Below are positions 31,518 to 41,295 of a stretch of 64,000 nucleotides of DNA, piece by piece. A program made the translations under genes and the position numbers. The notes below the pieces were generated by a model. It saw only the letters and a program-made list of their open reading frames with translations, searched no databases and was not told where the DNA came from. Positions within the stretch are counted from its first letter, which is position 1. Every line of letters begins with the position of its first letter. Source of the stretch: DAOVRD01 sp964521715 (lineage in GTDB: Bacteria; Planctomycetota; Brocadiia; SM23-32); the NCBI GenBank assembly GCA_964521715.1, contig CAZFSS010000001.1:124001-188000 (forward strand), read 5' to 3'.

Positions 31518-33011
31518 CTACTGGACGAAGCCCCACTGGCTCAACAGCGCCCGCAGCCGGTGGTAGCTCTCCTTCGGCGTGGCGTCTTCCCGGACGAAAC
31601 CGCCCGTCGGGATGAAGGCCGGGTCGCTGAAGTCCCACCACGTGATGGCCTCGACCTCCGGACGGGCATAGGCCATCGTGTAGAACCATTCGACCCAGTC
31701 GGCCTGGACCTTCTCGCACCAGGGCTGATGCCATTCGCCGTGCGTGCGCTGAAGCTGCTGGCCCTCGTCGGCCGGCGCCACGCGCTCGCCGGTCGCGACG
31801 CCCAGCTCGGTGATGTGCACGGGCTTGCCGAACCGCGCGTACTCGTCCAGGAGCTTCGCGATCGCCAGCATGTCGCGCGCCGGGAAGTAGATTTGCACGC
31901 CGACCACGTCGAAGTCGATCCCGGCCTCCTGGACCCTGTCCAGGTAGGCCAGCGGCGTCATCACCTGCTCGTAGACCGGTCCCAGGTGCACGGTTCCGTC
32001 GGCGGCGTACTCGCCGAACGGGCAGCAGTTGTTGACGATGACCGTCGCGTCGGGGTCCTCGCGGCGGATCGAGTCGCAGGCGACGCCGGTGATCTCCACT
32101 TCCTGGGCCTGCGTCAGGTTCAGCCCGTTCGCCCAGTCGTGCGCCTCGTTGATGGCGTCCCACACCCTGATCCGGTCGCGGTAGCGCTTCACGCTGCGGC
32201 CAACGACGCGGCGGCAGTGACGCTGCGCGCTCTCCCAATCGGCCCCCTCCAGCCACGGCGGGATGCCGGCCTGATGTCCCCACCACAGCGGATGGCCTTT
32301 GGGCCGGATGCCGTCGCGCTCGCACCAGGCCAGGGTCTCGTCCACCCGACTGTAGTCCGGCTTTCCTTCCTCAGGCTCGAGGCGCTTCAGGTAGAACGGC
32401 AGCGTGCCGAAGTTGAGCACGCGGCTGAACCGTTCGCGTATGGCCTGCAGGTGCTCGCCGCGCGCGAACGTGTTGCAGCCGAACAGGAAACTGTCTCGCG
32501 TGGGCTGCCGCGCGATCAGGTGCCGGGCTCGTTCCACGACGGCCATCTCCCCCGCCCACAGGCCGTGCGAAAGCGACAGCAAGTGCAGCGCGGCGCGCTT
32601 CGCACCGGAGGCACTCGCGGACGTCTCGAGGAAGTCCGCGGCCGCCTCGGCGTGGCCGCTGCACTCCACAGACCAGGCCACGTCTGTGTCGGCCATGAGC
32701 GCCCGGACTTCGGCCAGCCGGCTGGCAGCCGCTTCGCGGATGAAGTCCAGCGTCCCGGCGCCCTTCGTGTAGCCCTCGCCGTAGTCATCGGCCGTTACCC
32801 ACAGCGTCCCGAAATCGGGCACCGCCACGCGGGCGTGCAACGCGGCCGGGCCGTCGGGGGCTTCGATCCTGACCGTGCCGTCCGTGGCGATCTCGCTCTT
32901 CCTGCGGACGGGCTCGAAGTGCAGGTCCGCCGCGTAGAGCGACTTCAGCGCGCTCTCGTCCATCGGCCCGCCGTCCAGGCCGAGCACCTTCACCTTCAGT
33001 TGCTGAGCCAT
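31518..33011 (-). CDS. GH10 endo-beta-xylanase-like protein
   Basis: 497 residues without a signal peptide. The first 170 residues look like a beta-rich accessory domain. The GH10 TIM barrel follows, with FGCNTFARGEHLQ, GIRPKGHPLWWGHQ, acid/base Glu289 in VWDAINEAHDWA, and nucleophile Glu402 in VHITELGVA. WWDFSDPAF closes the barrel, close to the usual WWGL region. Family enzymes cut internal beta-1,4-xylosidic bonds. The lack of an export signal suggests an intracellular xylo-oligosaccharide enzyme. A strong GGAGGAGG site precedes the ATG. It is convergent with GH130. Confidence 0.9.
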   Translation of the reverse strand: MAQQLKVKVLGLDGGPMDESALKSLYAADLHFEPVRRKSEIATDGTVRIEAPDGPAALHARVAVPDFGTLWVTADDYGEGYTKGAGTLDFIREAAASRLAEVRALMADTDVAWSVECSGHAEAAADFLETSASASGAKRAALHLLSLSHGLWAGEMAVVERARHLIARQPTRDSFLFGCNTFARGEHLQAIRERFSRVLNFGTLPFYLKRLEPEEGKPDYSRVDETLAWCERDGIRPKGHPLWWGHQAGIPPWLEGADWESAQRHCRRVVGRSVKRYRDRIRVWDAINEAHDWANGLNLTQAQEVEITGVACDSIRREDPDATVIVNNCCPFGEYAADGTVHLGPVYEQVMTPLAYLDRVQEAGIDFDVVGVQIYFPARDMLAIAKLLDEYARFGKPVHITELGVATGERVAPADEGQQLQRTHGEWHQPWCEKVQADWVEWFYTMAYARPEVEAITWWDFSDPAFIPTGGFVREDATPKESYHRLRALLSQWGFVQ

Positions 33012-33085
33012 GTCTCACACCTCCTCCTGTGCCTGCGAAGCTCCGCTCTGGGGCCCACGCGCAACGCGCACCGAACAACCGCACC

Positions 33086-33113
33086 ATTCTAGCGCGAGAC
33101 TCCGGGCAGTCAA
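33086..33113 (-). promoter_or_regulatory. promoter of the GH10 gene
   Basis: Minus-strand TTGACT (33108-33113), 16 bases, TAGAAT (33086-33091), about 75 bases before the ATG. Confidence 0.65.
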
Positions 33114-33236
33114 CGCAGCCGCTCTCGTCTCCGCTTGCCCCGGCCCCCACGACACTTGTTGGGCCAGTCGGACTGCCTGGCGCTTCGCCCGGGCGCTGGA
33201 GGAGTGAGCAGGCCGCTGGGCGGCATGGCGCGCAGC

Positions 33237-33266
33237 TTGACGCCGGGCGGGCGTCTGGGCTATAGT
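33237..33266 (+). promoter_or_regulatory. promoter of tRNA-Lys
   Basis: TTGACG (33237-33242), 18 bases, TATAGT (33261-33266). The tRNA begins about 95 bases below the expected start, so a 5' leader would be removed by RNase P. Confidence 0.6.
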
Positions 33267-33367
33267 CGCGGGTGAGTTGCAACGGCGCAGGAGTCCGAAA
33301 GATCCGGCGGCGGCACGGGCCGTCGGAGGCGCGGGCGCCTGGCGATCCTACCCGGTTCTATGTTCAT

Positions 33368-33444
33368 GAGGGCGTAGCTCAGCTAGGCAGAGCAACGGAC
33401 TTTTAATCCGTAGGCCGAGGGTTCGATTCCCTCCGCCCTCACCA
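33368..33444 (+). tRNA. tRNA-Lys(UUU), CCA encoded
   Basis: A complete cloverleaf: acceptor arm GAGGGCG/CGCCCTC, D arm GCTC/GAGC, anticodon stem ACGGA/TCCGT with loop CTTTTAA (anticodon TTT at 33402-33404), T arm GAGGG/CCCTC with loop TTCGATT, discriminator A and encoded CCA at 33442-33444. It forms the left edge of a stretch containing cusCBA, a dead insertion sequence and integrase debris. tRNA 3' ends are common integration sites. Confidence 0.97.
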
Positions 33445-33859
33445 CCCCAAACGTCTTTGTCACGAATACTTATGACTTCGGTTCCTGACCCGCCATACCA
33501 CGAACGCGACAGCGGGCCCCGCACGGATGCGCTGGCAGTTGATCAAGCTTGACTTGCCTTGGCGAAGGTTGCAGGCGCTTTCTCCACAAAGCTCTATGCG
33601 TTTCTAATCGTGTCCTGCTGACCCGCCGCTTCCAGCATTGCGGCAGGTGAGCAACGGAAGAACACTCCGCGCATCTCTGATGTCCCCGGGAAGCCAGCCT
33701 ATCTTTGGCCCCCTTGGCCGGGCCCGTCGGGTGAACAATGCAACGGTCTCCGATGCTCTGCCGGCGGGACTAAGCATTCTCTGATGGGAAGCAGCCAGCC
33801 GAACTGCATTCAAGGCCCTTGAACGGGACGGGCAGATCAGCCCTCCGCATCTCCCAGAC
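33445..33859. other. AT-richer gap after the tRNA, no gene seen
   Basis: About 415 bases, visibly less GC-rich than the flanks, just inside the presumed island edge. Two short minus-strand frames (33604-33813 and 33770-33991) have no start signals or recognisable motifs. I see no gene or terminator. Confidence 0.45.
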
Positions 33860-33888
33860 TTGGCCCCCGCCCGACAGCCGGCTATAAT
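33860..33888 (+). promoter_or_regulatory. promoter of the cusCBA operon
   Basis: TTGGCC (33860-33865), 17 bases and a perfect TATAAT (33883-33888). Transcription should start near 33895, which excludes the in-frame ATGs at 33860 and 33887 as starts of the first gene. I see no clear MerR-type 19-20 base spacer or operator palindrome. Confidence 0.65.
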
Positions 33889-33961
33889 GAACCAAAAGGA
33901 GGTAGCTCGCCCTCGCGTTGCGGGCGTTGGTTCGGGAAAAGCGCGTTGCGGAGGACCGCCT

Positions 33962-35419
33962 ATGGTGCAGGGAAGTATTGTTGCGCGTCACGCTCGTCTG
34001 CTCCGTTCCTTTGTCGCGTTCGCGCTGTTACTTGTGAGCGGCTGTTCAGGTCTGCCCACACGCAGCGAGACGGCGGCGAAGACCGACCTGGAGTCCGCAG
34101 CATCCGTGTACCGCCCCCAGCGCGTCAGGCCTGCCTTGCCTTCTCTGACACCCAGCTCCGACCTCGCTCAGCTCATCGAATACGCGCTCTTCAACAATCC
34201 CCGCATTGAATCGGCTTTCTACGAATGGAGCGCGGCGGTAGAAGACGTTACAGTGGCCCGATCCCTTCCAGATCCTATGTTCACCCTCAACGCCGAAGTC
34301 ATGAGCGGCGCCATCGCGGCGCTGACGCCTGGCCTGATGACTGACCCTATGAGCAACTGGCCCGTGCCGGCCAAGCTCTCTTTGCGGGCCGAAGCAGCAT
34401 ACGGGGAGACCCTCAAGAGGCGGGCCGCTTTCGAAGCAGAGCTGCTCGCCACGGCTCTGGCAGTCAAGCAGGCTTACTATCAGATGTGGGTCCTGGAGCA
34501 GCAGATACGGTGGACGCACGAGGCGCTGACGATAGTCGATGAGATGGAGAGGCTCGCCCGCGAGAACCTTGCTGTCGGCAAAGCGACCCAGCAAGACGTT
34601 CTGCGCGCACAAATGGAGCGTGACCGGGTCAAGAATGAGCTTGCCAATTGGGAAGACTCTCGAGGACCTTTGTGTGCTCGCCTGCGGTCAGCGCTCGGCA
34701 TGTCCCCGCAACAGGCTTTGCCGGCCCTCGTCCTGCACTTTGAGCCGACCGCCTTTGACCTCGATGAAGCTTCGCTCCTGGAGACTGCCTTCGAAAGAAA
34801 CCCGCAACTCAAGCGGATGCGCGGCGAAGTGCTCCAGGCCGTCGCACTTTACCAGCTCGCCCGCACGAGTTCCGTCCCGGACTTCGCCTTCGGGCTGGAG
34901 GCCGAGGTGAAGCAATCGCCCACGCCTTGGATGCCGTCCGTCGGTGTGACGCTGCCCATATGGCGCGACAAGATCCGCGCCGAGATAGCAAGCTCGGGCG
35001 CGGGGGCGGACGCCGCCCGGGCCCGGCTCTCCAGCGAGGAGCTGGACTTGGCGGTTCGCTTTGCGGAGACGGCGTTTGGCTGGCGAGAGGCGGACCGGGA
35101 AGTCAGGCTTTACGGCGAACGCCTGCTGCCGAAGGCCGGCGCGGCTCTCGAGGCAGCACGCGCCGGATACGTGGCGGGCATGTCCGACTTCTTCGACCTT
35201 CTGGAAGCGGAACGGACGCTGTTGGACTATCGCACAAGCCACGCAGCGGCCCTCGGCCGACGCGAGCTGGTTCTGGCAGAGATATCCCTGTTGATTCTCA
35301 ACCGCTGGCCGCAGGGCGTCCCGGACATACTGGCCGAGGAGCAGTCGCCGGAAGCCCCGCGACAAAAAGCACCAATCGACGAAAGCGAGCATATCCATGA
35401 GCACCACCGGAGTCCCTGA
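33962..35419 (+). CDS. cusC: outer-membrane efflux lipoprotein (CusC/TolC family)
   Basis: Outer-membrane channel of a heavy-metal RND efflux system. 485 residues from the ATG at 33962, supported by GGAGGA at 33950-33955. A lipoprotein signal with lipobox VSGC is followed by the OEP domain: NPRIESAFYEWSAAVEDVTVARSLPDPMF, the helical hairpins (ALAVKQAYYQMWVLEQ, AVGKATQQDVLRAQME) and the second repeat (NPQLKRMRGEVLQAVALY, AGYVAGMSDFFDLLEAE). This Pro-Asp-Pro variant is frequent in copper and silver efflux clusters. The 3' end overlaps cusB by 23 bases and ends in a His-rich tail that could bind metal. Confidence 0.9.
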   Translation: MVQGSIVARHARLLRSFVAFALLLVSGCSGLPTRSETAAKTDLESAASVYRPQRVRPALPSLTPSSDLAQLIEYALFNNPRIESAFYEWSAAVEDVTVARSLPDPMFTLNAEVMSGAIAALTPGLMTDPMSNWPVPAKLSLRAEAAYGETLKRRAAFEAELLATALAVKQAYYQMWVLEQQIRWTHEALTIVDEMERLARENLAVGKATQQDVLRAQMERDRVKNELANWEDSRGPLCARLRSALGMSPQQALPALVLHFEPTAFDLDEASLLETAFERNPQLKRMRGEVLQAVALYQLARTSSVPDFAFGLEAEVKQSPTPWMPSVGVTLPIWRDKIRAEIASSGAGADAARARLSSEELDLAVRFAETAFGWREADREVRLYGERLLPKAGAALEAARAGYVAGMSDFFDLLEAERTLLDYRTSHAAALGRRELVLAEISLLILNRWPQGVPDILAEEQSPEAPRQKAPIDESEHIHEHHRSP

Positions 35420-37484
35420 GCCGGGACGGGGCACTGAGGAGTCAGTGTCCAGCCGGACGCTCCGTCCAATGCGGTCCCCGCGGACGGCATACCTTCTGGG
35501 CGCCATCGTCTTGGCGGCAGCTACGTTCCTCCTGGGCTATTACGTGGCGGGAGCACGTCGCCCAGCCGCGCCGACGGAGGAAGAGGAAGCGCCCGCCCCG
35601 ACTGCGCAGATCCGCTACTGGACCTGCTCCATGCACCCCCAAATCAATATGCCCCAGAAAGGCAAGTGCCCCATCTGCTTCATGGATCTCGTCCCCGTCT
35701 ACGAGACGGCGCGCGGCGGTGAGACTGAAGGGCCCCGGCTGGTCCTGTCGAAGGCGGCCCGTGAACTGGCCGAGATCGAGACCAGCCCCGTCGTGTACCG
35801 CCCGCTGCACGTGACCGTGCGCATGGTCGGCAAGATCGAATACGATGAGACCCGGCTGGCTTACGTGTCGGCCTGGGTGCCTGGCCGCATCGACAAGTTG
35901 TATGTCAACTATGTGGGTCTCCCCGTCAAGAAGGGCGAGCACCTGACGTACATCTACAGCCCTGAACTGCGGACGGCCCAAGAGGAGTTTCTGATTGCTC
36001 ACCGGCACTGGCTGGCGGCACAGACAACCCACGACGAGGAAGAGATCGCATCGGCCCTCGCCGTCAAAGAAGCCACGCGAAAGAAACTGGAGCTCTGGGG
36101 GATCCTCCCCGCACAGATCGAACAGCTAGAGCAAAAGGGCCGTGTCGACGATCACATGACCGTCTACGCCCCCGTCGGCGGCACGGTCATCTCTCGCGAA
36201 GCCTTCGAGGGGCAGTACTTCGAAGCGGGAGGCCGCCTCTTCACGATCGCTGACCTGAGTTCTGTCTGGGCCGTCCTTGATGCGTACGAGATGGACATTG
36301 ACTGGCTGCGCTACGGGCAAGAAGTTGAGTTCGAGGCGGACGCATTTCCGGGCCAGACGTTCAAGGGGCGCATCTCGTTCATCCAGCCGGTCCTCAACGA
36401 AATGACGCGGACCGTTAAGGTGCGCGCGGACATCTCCAATCCTGGCGAACGTCTCAAGCCGGGCATCTTCGTCCGTGCCCGGGTCGAAGTGACACTGGAT
36501 GAAGCTGGCCACGTGAAGGAGCCGGCGCTGGGGGGCAAGTGGATCTGCCCGATGCATCCCAACGTGATCAAGGACGGCGCCGGAAGCTGCGACATCTGCG
36601 GCATGGATCTCGTAGAGGCGACGTCCCTGGGATTCGGCCAGCCCGAAGTCCCTGATAAGATGGCTCTGAGCATACCGGCCACTGCGCCGCTCCTGACGGG
36701 CACGCGGGCCGTCGTCTATGTCGAGGAGCGCCAGGGAGACGAGGTCGAGTATACTGGCCGGCAGGTCAAGCTCGGGCCGCGCGCCGGAGACTACTACCTG
36801 GTCCTTTCCGGCCTCAGTGAGGGGGAGCAGGTGGTCACGAGGGGCAACTTCAAGATCGATGCCGCCCTCCAAATCCAGGCCAAGCCGAGCATGATGAAGC
36901 CCGAAGGCGGCGTGATGCCGCCGGGGCACCAGCACGGCGCACCGGTTCCTCCGCCGGCGCCCCGGGCGCCAGCAGAGCCGGCCGCGCAGGCTGCTGCGGC
37001 ACCTCTGCCCGTGCTGGTTGCGGCGCCAGCCTCGACGAGGCCCGTCGTGGAGGCTTACCTCGCGCTGGCGGACGCCCTGGCGGCCGATGACGCTGCCGCA
37101 GCGAAGCAAGCCATCGGGCAGCTCACGGAGAGTCTGGACGAGGTGGAGGGGCCCGCGCCAACGGGCGAAGCGCATCATGAGTTCATGCGCATCGTCGCGG
37201 CCTTGCGCGACGCGCTCCCCGAGGCGCCGCCTGCCGAGATCGGGGACCAACGCGTCCTCCTGGGCGCACTTGCAGGGCCCATCGGCGAATACGTCGGCGC
37301 GTTCGGCACCGGTCTCAAGGAGCCACTCTATCAGGTGTTCTGCCCGATGGCCTTCAACAGGCGGGGGGCACTGTGGCTCCAGGAGGGCAAGGACATACGC
37401 AACCCCTACCTTGGCCAGGCAATGCCGAAGTGCGGAGAGGTCCGACAGGAACTGCCAGCCGTTCCGGCGGGAGCGGCGCCATGA
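35397..37484 (+). CDS. cusB: RND efflux periplasmic adaptor with two heavy-metal-binding domains (CusB family)
   Basis: 695 residues. One N-terminal membrane segment (about 31-52) is followed by a heavy-metal-binding HMBD at about 74-101 (WTCSMH and CPICFMDL). The barrel-sandwich and hairpin adaptor domains (VSAWVPGRIDKLYV, GGTVISREAFEGQYFEAG) come next. A second HMBD lies at about 380-407 (WICPMHP, CDICGMDL), and a C-terminal DUF3347-like domain from about 545 ends PLYQVFCPMAF and WLQEGKDIRNPY. The usual CusB is about 400 residues; the extra HMBDs and the DUF3347 domain suggest strong copper or silver capture. Stop and start overlap cusA by ATGA. Confidence 0.92.
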   Translation: MSTTGVPEPGRGTEESVSSRTLRPMRSPRTAYLLGAIVLAAATFLLGYYVAGARRPAAPTEEEEAPAPTAQIRYWTCSMHPQINMPQKGKCPICFMDLVPVYETARGGETEGPRLVLSKAARELAEIETSPVVYRPLHVTVRMVGKIEYDETRLAYVSAWVPGRIDKLYVNYVGLPVKKGEHLTYIYSPELRTAQEEFLIAHRHWLAAQTTHDEEEIASALAVKEATRKKLELWGILPAQIEQLEQKGRVDDHMTVYAPVGGTVISREAFEGQYFEAGGRLFTIADLSSVWAVLDAYEMDIDWLRYGQEVEFEADAFPGQTFKGRISFIQPVLNEMTRTVKVRADISNPGERLKPGIFVRARVEVTLDEAGHVKEPALGGKWICPMHPNVIKDGAGSCDICGMDLVEATSLGFGQPEVPDKMALSIPATAPLLTGTRAVVYVEERQGDEVEYTGRQVKLGPRAGDYYLVLSGLSEGEQVVTRGNFKIDAALQIQAKPSMMKPEGGVMPPGHQHGAPVPPPAPRAPAEPAAQAAAAPLPVLVAAPASTRPVVEAYLALADALAADDAAAAKQAIGQLTESLDEVEGPAPTGEAHHEFMRIVAALRDALPEAPPAEIGDQRVLLGALAGPIGEYVGAFGTGLKEPLYQVFCPMAFNRRGALWLQEGKDIRNPYLGQAMPKCGEVRQELPAVPAGAAP

Positions 37485-40400
37485 GTGAACCTGTCGCCGG
37501 CGCGCCCAGGCCCGAAATCCGCGGTCCCGTCAACCGGGTAATCCGCTTCTGCCTGGAAAACAAGCTCGTCGTCTTTCTCCTCGTTCTGCTCATCGTGGGC
37601 TGGGGGCTGTACGTCATGCCTTTCCCTCATGCGATGAAGTTCCCCAGCGACCCCATTGCTGTGGACGCGATACCCAACATCGGCGAGAAGCAGCAGATCG
37701 TCTTCACCGAATGGCAGGGGCGGTCTCCGCAGGACGTCGAAGACCAGGTCACCTATCCCCTGACGATTGCGCTCCAGGGGACGCCCGGGGTCAAGGCGAT
37801 CCGCAGCTACTCGATGCTCGGTTTCTCGTCGGTGTTCGTCATATTCCGGGACGACGTGGATTTCTACTGGGCGCGTTCGCGCCTGCTGGAACGTCTCAGC
37901 GTCGCCCAACAGCGCCTGCCCATGGGCGTGATCCCATCGCTGGGGCCCGATGCTACGGCGCTGAGTCAGGTCTACTGGTACACCCTGGAGGGCAAGGGCT
38001 TCGACCTCCAGGAACTGCGCTCCATCCAGGACTGGTACGTGCGATACGCCCTCCAGTCGACCGAAGGCGTCAGCGAAGTCGCGTCCGTGGGCGGGTACGT
38101 CAAGGAGTATCAGATCGATGTCGATCCGGACGCCATGCGGGCGCACGGCGTGATGCTGCAGGACGTCTTCATGGCTGCACAGAACGCCAACATCGACGTA
38201 GGTGCAGAGACCATTGAGTTCAACGGCGTTGAGTATACCATCCGGGGAAAAGGGTTCATCAAGAGAGTCGCCGACATCGAGAACATCCTGCTCAAGGCGA
38301 CAGAAGGCGTCCCCATCTACGTGAGGAACGTCGCGAACGTGACCCTTGGCCCGGCTGTCCGGCGGGGCATCCTGGACAAAGCGGGTGCGGAGGTGGTCGG
38401 GGGAGTCGTCCTCGTCAGATACGGGGAGAATCCGATGTCCGTCATCGCGCAGGTCAAGGACAAGATCCGGGAGATCCAGGCCGGTTTGCCCCAGAAGGTC
38501 CTGCCGGACGGCACGGTGTCGCAGGTACAAATCGTCCCCTTCTATGACCGGACACAGCTGATCCAAGAGACCCTCGGCACGCTCAGGGACGCCCTTGTCG
38601 AGGAAGTGCTCATCACGTGTTTCGTCGTCTTTCTGCTGTTGAGCCACTTCCGGTCGAACCTGCTCATCTGCGCCAATCTTCCGCTCGCAGTGATGCTCGC
38701 CTTCGTGCTGATGAAGATCTTCCACGTGGAATCGAACCTGATGACGCTCGGCGGCATCGCCATCGCGATCGGCTCCATGGTCGATATGGGCATCATCCTT
38801 TGCGAGAACATGGTCCGACACTTCGGCGAGGCGCGGCCGGATGAGGACTCGCTGGAGGTGGTCTACCGCGCCTCCTCGGAGGTGGGCAGCGCCGTCGTCA
38901 CCGCGATTTCGACGACACTCGTCTCGTTCCTGCCGGTCTTCGCGCTCACCGGACCCGAAGGCAGGCTGTTCAAGCCTCTGGCCTACACCAAGACGTTCGC
39001 CCTGTTTGCGTCGGTCGCTTGCGCTCTGACGGTTCTTCCTGCCTTTGCTCACCTGATGTTCCGCCCGAGACGCTGGAGCACGAGCGCCCGGATCGCGTCG
39101 CGGGTTGGGCTTCTGCTCTTGGGCATTGCGACAAGCCTTTGGGTCTCGCCCTGGGTTGGCGTGCCACTGGTAGTGTTCGTAGGTTACCTGATCGCAGAGC
39201 CGATGATCCCGCAGCGAGCCAGGAGGCACATGCCGCTGATCACCGGCGCCGTGGCCGGCGTCTATGTGCTCGTCCTGCTGACTGTCCACTGGATGCCTCT
39301 CGGCTTGGGAACGGGCGTGCTCAGGAACCTGATCTTTGTGTTGGTCATCTGCATCGCGTGGATTCTCGCGGCGCGCCTGATCGTGGTCCGGCTCTACCGA
39401 CCGTTCCTCAGCGCATTCCTCCGCCACAAAGTCGCTTTCCTTGCGCTGCCCGTCGCGATCTCCCTGTTTGGGCTCGTCGTCTGGATCGGGTTTGGCAAAG
39501 CTTTTGGCTGGATCCCCCGCGGCCTGGAGAAAGTGGGGATCCCGCAGGAGAAGACCCGCTCCACGACGCTCTGGGTGGGTGGCCAGCACGAGTTTCCCGG
39601 CCTCGGGCGTGAGTTCATGCCGTCCCTCGACGAGGGGGCGTTCCTCTTCATGCCCACGACGATGCCGCACGCCTCGATCGGCCAGGCCTTCGACGTCCTC
39701 CAGAAGCAGGACATGGCGATCCAGGCCGTACCAGAAGTGGACCTGGTGGTCGGCAAGATCGGGCGTGCAGAGACGGCGGTAGACCCCGCCCCGATTTCCA
39801 TGATCGAGACGCTCGTCTCGTACAAGCCGGAATACGGGCCGCCGGACCCCGAGACGGGCAAGCGACCGCGCCTCTGGCGGGACCACATCCGCACCACCGA
39901 CGACATCTGGAACGAGATCGTGCGGGCGGGCGACATCCTGGGCAGCACCTCGGCGCCCAAGCTCCAACCCATTGCCGCCCGGATCGTCATGTTGCAGTCG
40001 GGCATGCGGGCGCCCATGGGAGTCAAGGTGCGCGGAAAGGATCTCCAGGAGATTGAGCAGGTCGGATACGACATCGCTCGGCTCCTGAAGGACGTGCCCG
40101 GCGTCAACCCCGACACGGTCGTTCCGGACCGGGTCATTGCCAGACCGTACCTCGAGATCGAGATCGATCGGGAGAGGATAGCGCGCTACAAGGTGAGCAT
40201 CCGAGACGTGCAGGATGTAATCGAGATCGCCATTGGAGGCATAAGCGCCACAACCACCGTCGAGGGGCGGGAACGTTACCCGGTTAGGGTGCGCTACGCC
40301 CGCGAGCTACGCGACAGCGTGGAGGCCATCGAGCGCATCCTCGTGCCGAACAGCGACGGGGTGCAGGTGCCGCTGGCGCAGCTCGCCTCCATCCAGTACG

Positions 40401-41221
40401 TTTCGGGGCCTCAGGAAATCAAGAGCGAGGACACATTCCTCGTGTCGTACGTCCTGTTCGACAAGCGGCCCGGGCGCGCCGAAGTGGACGTCGTCGAAGA
40501 AGCCCAGCGCTACCTGCAGAGCAAGATCGACAGCAAGGAACTGACCATTCCGGGCGGCACGCACTATGTCTTCGCCGGAACCTACCAGAACCAGCTACAC
40601 TTCCAGAAGACCCTCTTCGTCGTGCTGCCCGTCAGCCTGTTCTTGATCTTCCTCATCCTCTACTTCCAGTTCCGCTCTGTGCCCATCACACTCCTGGTGT
40701 TCATACAAACTTTCGTCCTCTGGGGAGGAGCATTCCTCGGCATCTGGCTGATTGCCAAGCCCTGGTTCCTCGACTTCACCGTCTGGGGACATTCCCTGCG
40801 TGGCGTGTTCCATTTCCGCGAATACAACCTGAGCGTGTCTGTCTGGGTCGGGTTCATCGCCTTGTTCGGCCTGGCTACTGACGACGCAGTGCTCATCACT
40901 ACGTACCTGAACCAGATGTTCGCCACACATGGTGTGAGATCGCGCGAGGACATCCACCGCTTGGTCGTCGAGGGAGCCCGCAAGCGCGTAAGGCCGTGCT
41001 TGATGACGACAGCGACGACCGTCCTTGCGCTGCTGCCCGTGCTGACCTCTTCGGGAAAGGGGGCCGACGTGATGATCCCCCTCGCGCTGCCGCTCCTGTG
41101 CGGTATGACCATCGAGCTCATCACCCTCTATACGACGCCCGTCTGCTACTGCTGGCTCAAAGAGTTTCTGTGGAACCGGGGCTGGACCCGAGGGCACTTC
41201 GCCTCCGAGGGGCAGGGCTGA
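37481..41221 (+). CDS. cusA: heavy-metal RND efflux pump (CusA/CzcA family)
   Basis: Inner-membrane proton-driven pump of the Cus-type tripartite system, 1246 residues. The first helix with VVFLLVLLIVGWGL is followed by PSDPIAVDAIPNIGEKQQIVF, TEWQGRSPQDVEDQVTYPL, LGFSSVFVIF, GVSEVASVGGYVKEYQ, the membrane block with LGGIAIAIGSMVDMGIIL, and EFMPSLDEGAFLFMPTTMP. The end has ATDDAVLITTYLNQ and MTTATTVLALLPVLTS. The Met-rich EFMPSLDEG region and the adaptor's metal domains point to monovalent copper or silver rather than cobalt-zinc-cadmium, with moderate certainty. An insertion of several hydrophobic helices around residues 530-680 is longer than usual. Confidence 0.95.
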   Translation: MSEPVAGAPRPEIRGPVNRVIRFCLENKLVVFLLVLLIVGWGLYVMPFPHAMKFPSDPIAVDAIPNIGEKQQIVFTEWQGRSPQDVEDQVTYPLTIALQGTPGVKAIRSYSMLGFSSVFVIFRDDVDFYWARSRLLERLSVAQQRLPMGVIPSLGPDATALSQVYWYTLEGKGFDLQELRSIQDWYVRYALQSTEGVSEVASVGGYVKEYQIDVDPDAMRAHGVMLQDVFMAAQNANIDVGAETIEFNGVEYTIRGKGFIKRVADIENILLKATEGVPIYVRNVANVTLGPAVRRGILDKAGAEVVGGVVLVRYGENPMSVIAQVKDKIREIQAGLPQKVLPDGTVSQVQIVPFYDRTQLIQETLGTLRDALVEEVLITCFVVFLLLSHFRSNLLICANLPLAVMLAFVLMKIFHVESNLMTLGGIAIAIGSMVDMGIILCENMVRHFGEARPDEDSLEVVYRASSEVGSAVVTAISTTLVSFLPVFALTGPEGRLFKPLAYTKTFALFASVACALTVLPAFAHLMFRPRRWSTSARIASRVGLLLLGIATSLWVSPWVGVPLVVFVGYLIAEPMIPQRARRHMPLITGAVAGVYVLVLLTVHWMPLGLGTGVLRNLIFVLVICIAWILAARLIVVRLYRPFLSAFLRHKVAFLALPVAISLFGLVVWIGFGKAFGWIPRGLEKVGIPQEKTRSTTLWVGGQHEFPGLGREFMPSLDEGAFLFMPTTMPHASIGQAFDVLQKQDMAIQAVPEVDLVVGKIGRAETAVDPAPISMIETLVSYKPEYGPPDPETGKRPRLWRDHIRTTDDIWNEIVRAGDILGSTSAPKLQPIAARIVMLQSGMRAPMGVKVRGKDLQEIEQVGYDIARLLKDVPGVNPDTVVPDRVIARPYLEIEIDRERIARYKVSIRDVQDVIEIAIGGISATTTVEGRERYPVRVRYARELRDSVEAIERILVPNSDGVQVPLAQLASIQYVSGPQEIKSEDTFLVSYVLFDKRPGRAEVDVVEEAQRYLQSKIDSKELTIPGGTHYVFAGTYQNQLHFQKTLFVVLPVSLFLIFLILYFQFRSVPITLLVFIQTFVLWGGAFLGIWLIAKPWFLDFTVWGHSLRGVFHFREYNLSVSVWVGFIALFGLATDDAVLITTYLNQMFATHGVRSREDIHRLVVEGARKRVRPCLMTTATTVLALLPVLTSSGKGADVMIPLALPLLCGMTIELITLYTTPVCYCWLKEFLWNRGWTRGHFASEGQG

Positions 41222-41295
41222 ACATGGCCACAAATCCTCCCAGGAGATCATGACCTCCCCGGGGGGCGGGTTGCCGTCGGAGAAGCGGGGGCCGG

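Noticed and set aside
33887..33889. ATG as the start of cusC
   Set aside because: It overlaps the TATAAT box and would precede the transcription start. The ATG at 33962 has a ribosome site and a direct lipoprotein signal.
33604..33991. Minus-strand frames between the tRNA and cusC
   Set aside because: No start signals or family motifs; the second overlaps the cus promoter and the start of cusC.
37406..39967. An 853-codon minus-strand frame opposite cusA
   Set aside because: It mirrors cusA, has the low-complexity composition of a shadow frame, and has no start signal.
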